This document shows, piece by piece, positions 33,811-34,440 of a stretch of DNA of 34,440 bases. The notes beneath the pieces were generated by a model, which worked only from the letters and a program-made list of their open reading frames with translations, was not told the origin of the DNA and searched no databases. The position numbers and the translations under genes are program-made. This stretch comes from JABFXX01 sp964419605. GTDB taxonomy: Bacteria > Myxococcota_A > Polyangia > Haliangiales > Haliangiaceae. The first letter of the stretch is position 1. The number at the start of each line of letters is the position of its first letter. Location: contig CAYQQM010000049.1 of the NCBI GenBank assembly GCA_964419605.1, positions 1 to 34,440 on the forward strand, given 5' to 3'.

Positions 33811-34389
33811 ATGATGTTGAAGTATGGTGAAGTAAGAGTTGACGGCCCGCCAGTTTCGGCGCCGGACCAAGCTGCGCCAGTGCAGGGGCCGCGCAATGCA
33901 GCTCCCACCGTGCGCCCCAATTTTAACGCGTTTCCGAGGGGTCCATATTCGATTGCCGGTACCGCTCTCGATCACGGACTGCTGCACAAAGTTAATGCCC
34001 CGGCTCGCCTCTTCATAGAAGGTGCCGCAGCAGCGTTGAAATATACCGTAAAGTTGTTGCGAGAGGACGGTTGGATTGGAGTGGAACAGTCACAGTCGTG
34101 GACAAAATTCGCTGAGGAGTGCGAACAGGCACTAACTGACCATGTAGCGGCGAAGGCCTCTGGAGGCCCGGCAGTCCAAGCAGCGCAGAAAGTACTCGGC
34201 GATTTAGAGGCAAAGATTGCGAATGCGATTGATGCTCAAATAGAGAGTCTAAAGTCGGGAGGTCCGCAGGAGGCCGCCCAGGAACTATACACGGTAATGA
34301 AGATGGCTAAGTTAGGCGACCTAAAAGCGATGTTCAGTCGGTGCCTCCACTATTTCCGCTCCGAACGTGCGCCAGTCGGCGTCGACTAG
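33811..34389 (+). CDS. Unrecognised helical protein
   Basis: A 192-aa protein that I do not recognise. Two adjacent ATGs (33811, 33814) are possible starts; the longer frame from TTG 33775 would overlap the candidate promoter. The N-terminal ~45 residues are Pro-rich (GPPVSAPDQAAPVQGP). The rest is predicted mostly helical and amphipathic (ALKYTVKLLREDGW, AAQKVLGDLEAKIANAID, EAAQELYTVMKMAKLGDL), with no signal peptide or membrane segment and two Cys. Codon use is more AT-tolerant than its neighbours. It could be an accessory or recently gained gene controlled by the CRP-like site. Confidence 0.6.
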   Translation: MMLKYGEVRVDGPPVSAPDQAAPVQGPRNAAPTVRPNFNAFPRGPYSIAGTALDHGLLHKVNAPARLFIEGAAAALKYTVKLLREDGWIGVEQSQSWTKFAEECEQALTDHVAAKASGGPAVQAAQKVLGDLEAKIANAIDAQIESLKSGGPQEAAQELYTVMKMAKLGDLKAMFSRCLHYFRSERAPVGVD

Positions 34390-34440
34390 TACCTCGCGTG
34401 CGCCAGGAAAGCCTGATTGAGGAGGAAGCATGTAGCAGCC

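Noticed and set aside
33522..33920. 131-codon minus-strand frame over the spacer and the start of the last gene.
   Set aside because: No recognisable family or ribosome site, and it overlaps the CRP-like site and the more credible plus-strand gene.

Overview
The window is GC-rich, gene-dense chromosomal DNA. It looks like a member of the Myxococcota or a related deltaproteobacterial lineage. The evidence is the mix of a complete mevalonate operon, a Hanks-type Ser/Thr kinase with a PEGA tail and a TPR partner, Cys-rich surface lipoproteins of the 'CPPGFxC' type, a tandem LCCL lipoprotein and a large F5/8C metalloprotease. This taxonomic call is inference. There is no rRNA, tRNA, CRISPR array, transposase or phage gene that I can recognise.

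Layout. (1) 95-5514, minus strand: five-gene isoprenoid operon transcribed fni - mevalonate kinase - mevalonate diphosphate decarboxylase - phosphomevalonate kinase - HMG-CoA reductase. The first three junctions are 4-bp ATGA overlaps. Together these turn HMG-CoA into IPP and DMAPP; only HMG-CoA synthase is missing here. (2) 5557-10182, minus: a giant lipoprotein with 14 Cys-bearing repeats and two C-terminal DUF1554-like domains. (3) 10388-13231, plus: membrane Ser/Thr kinase and a TPR envelope protein. (4) 13288-16203, plus: a fused B12-binding/radical SAM and DUF2344 protein. (5) 16345-18708, minus: secreted F5/8C, propeller-like and HExxH protease.

(6) 19013-25131, plus: a three-gene operon of the 2-hydroxyacyl-CoA dehydratase activase superfamily. 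It has a double-ASKHA activase fused to a DUF2229/COG3580 domain, a COG3581-type D-component-like protein, and a glutaredoxin-fold protein that has lost every cysteine. It sits behind two identical tandem palindromes nested inside a longer inverted repeat that covers the start region. This is the most intriguing, possibly undescribed, system in the window: an ATP-driven low-potential reductase-like machine with its own switch.

(7) 25138-28144, minus: dodecin, then a pair of M16 peptidase subunits (one with intact zinc site, one without). (8) 28254-28775, plus: DUF1648 membrane protein; 28779-29552, minus: tandem LCCL lipoprotein. (9) 29831-32407, plus: RecG helicase with an N-terminal extension, ending at a hairpin shared with a convergent ferritin-like di-iron protein (32498-33454, minus). 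(10) 33811-34389, plus: an unrecognised helical protein behind a perfect CRP/FNR-like dyad and a plausible leaderless promoter.
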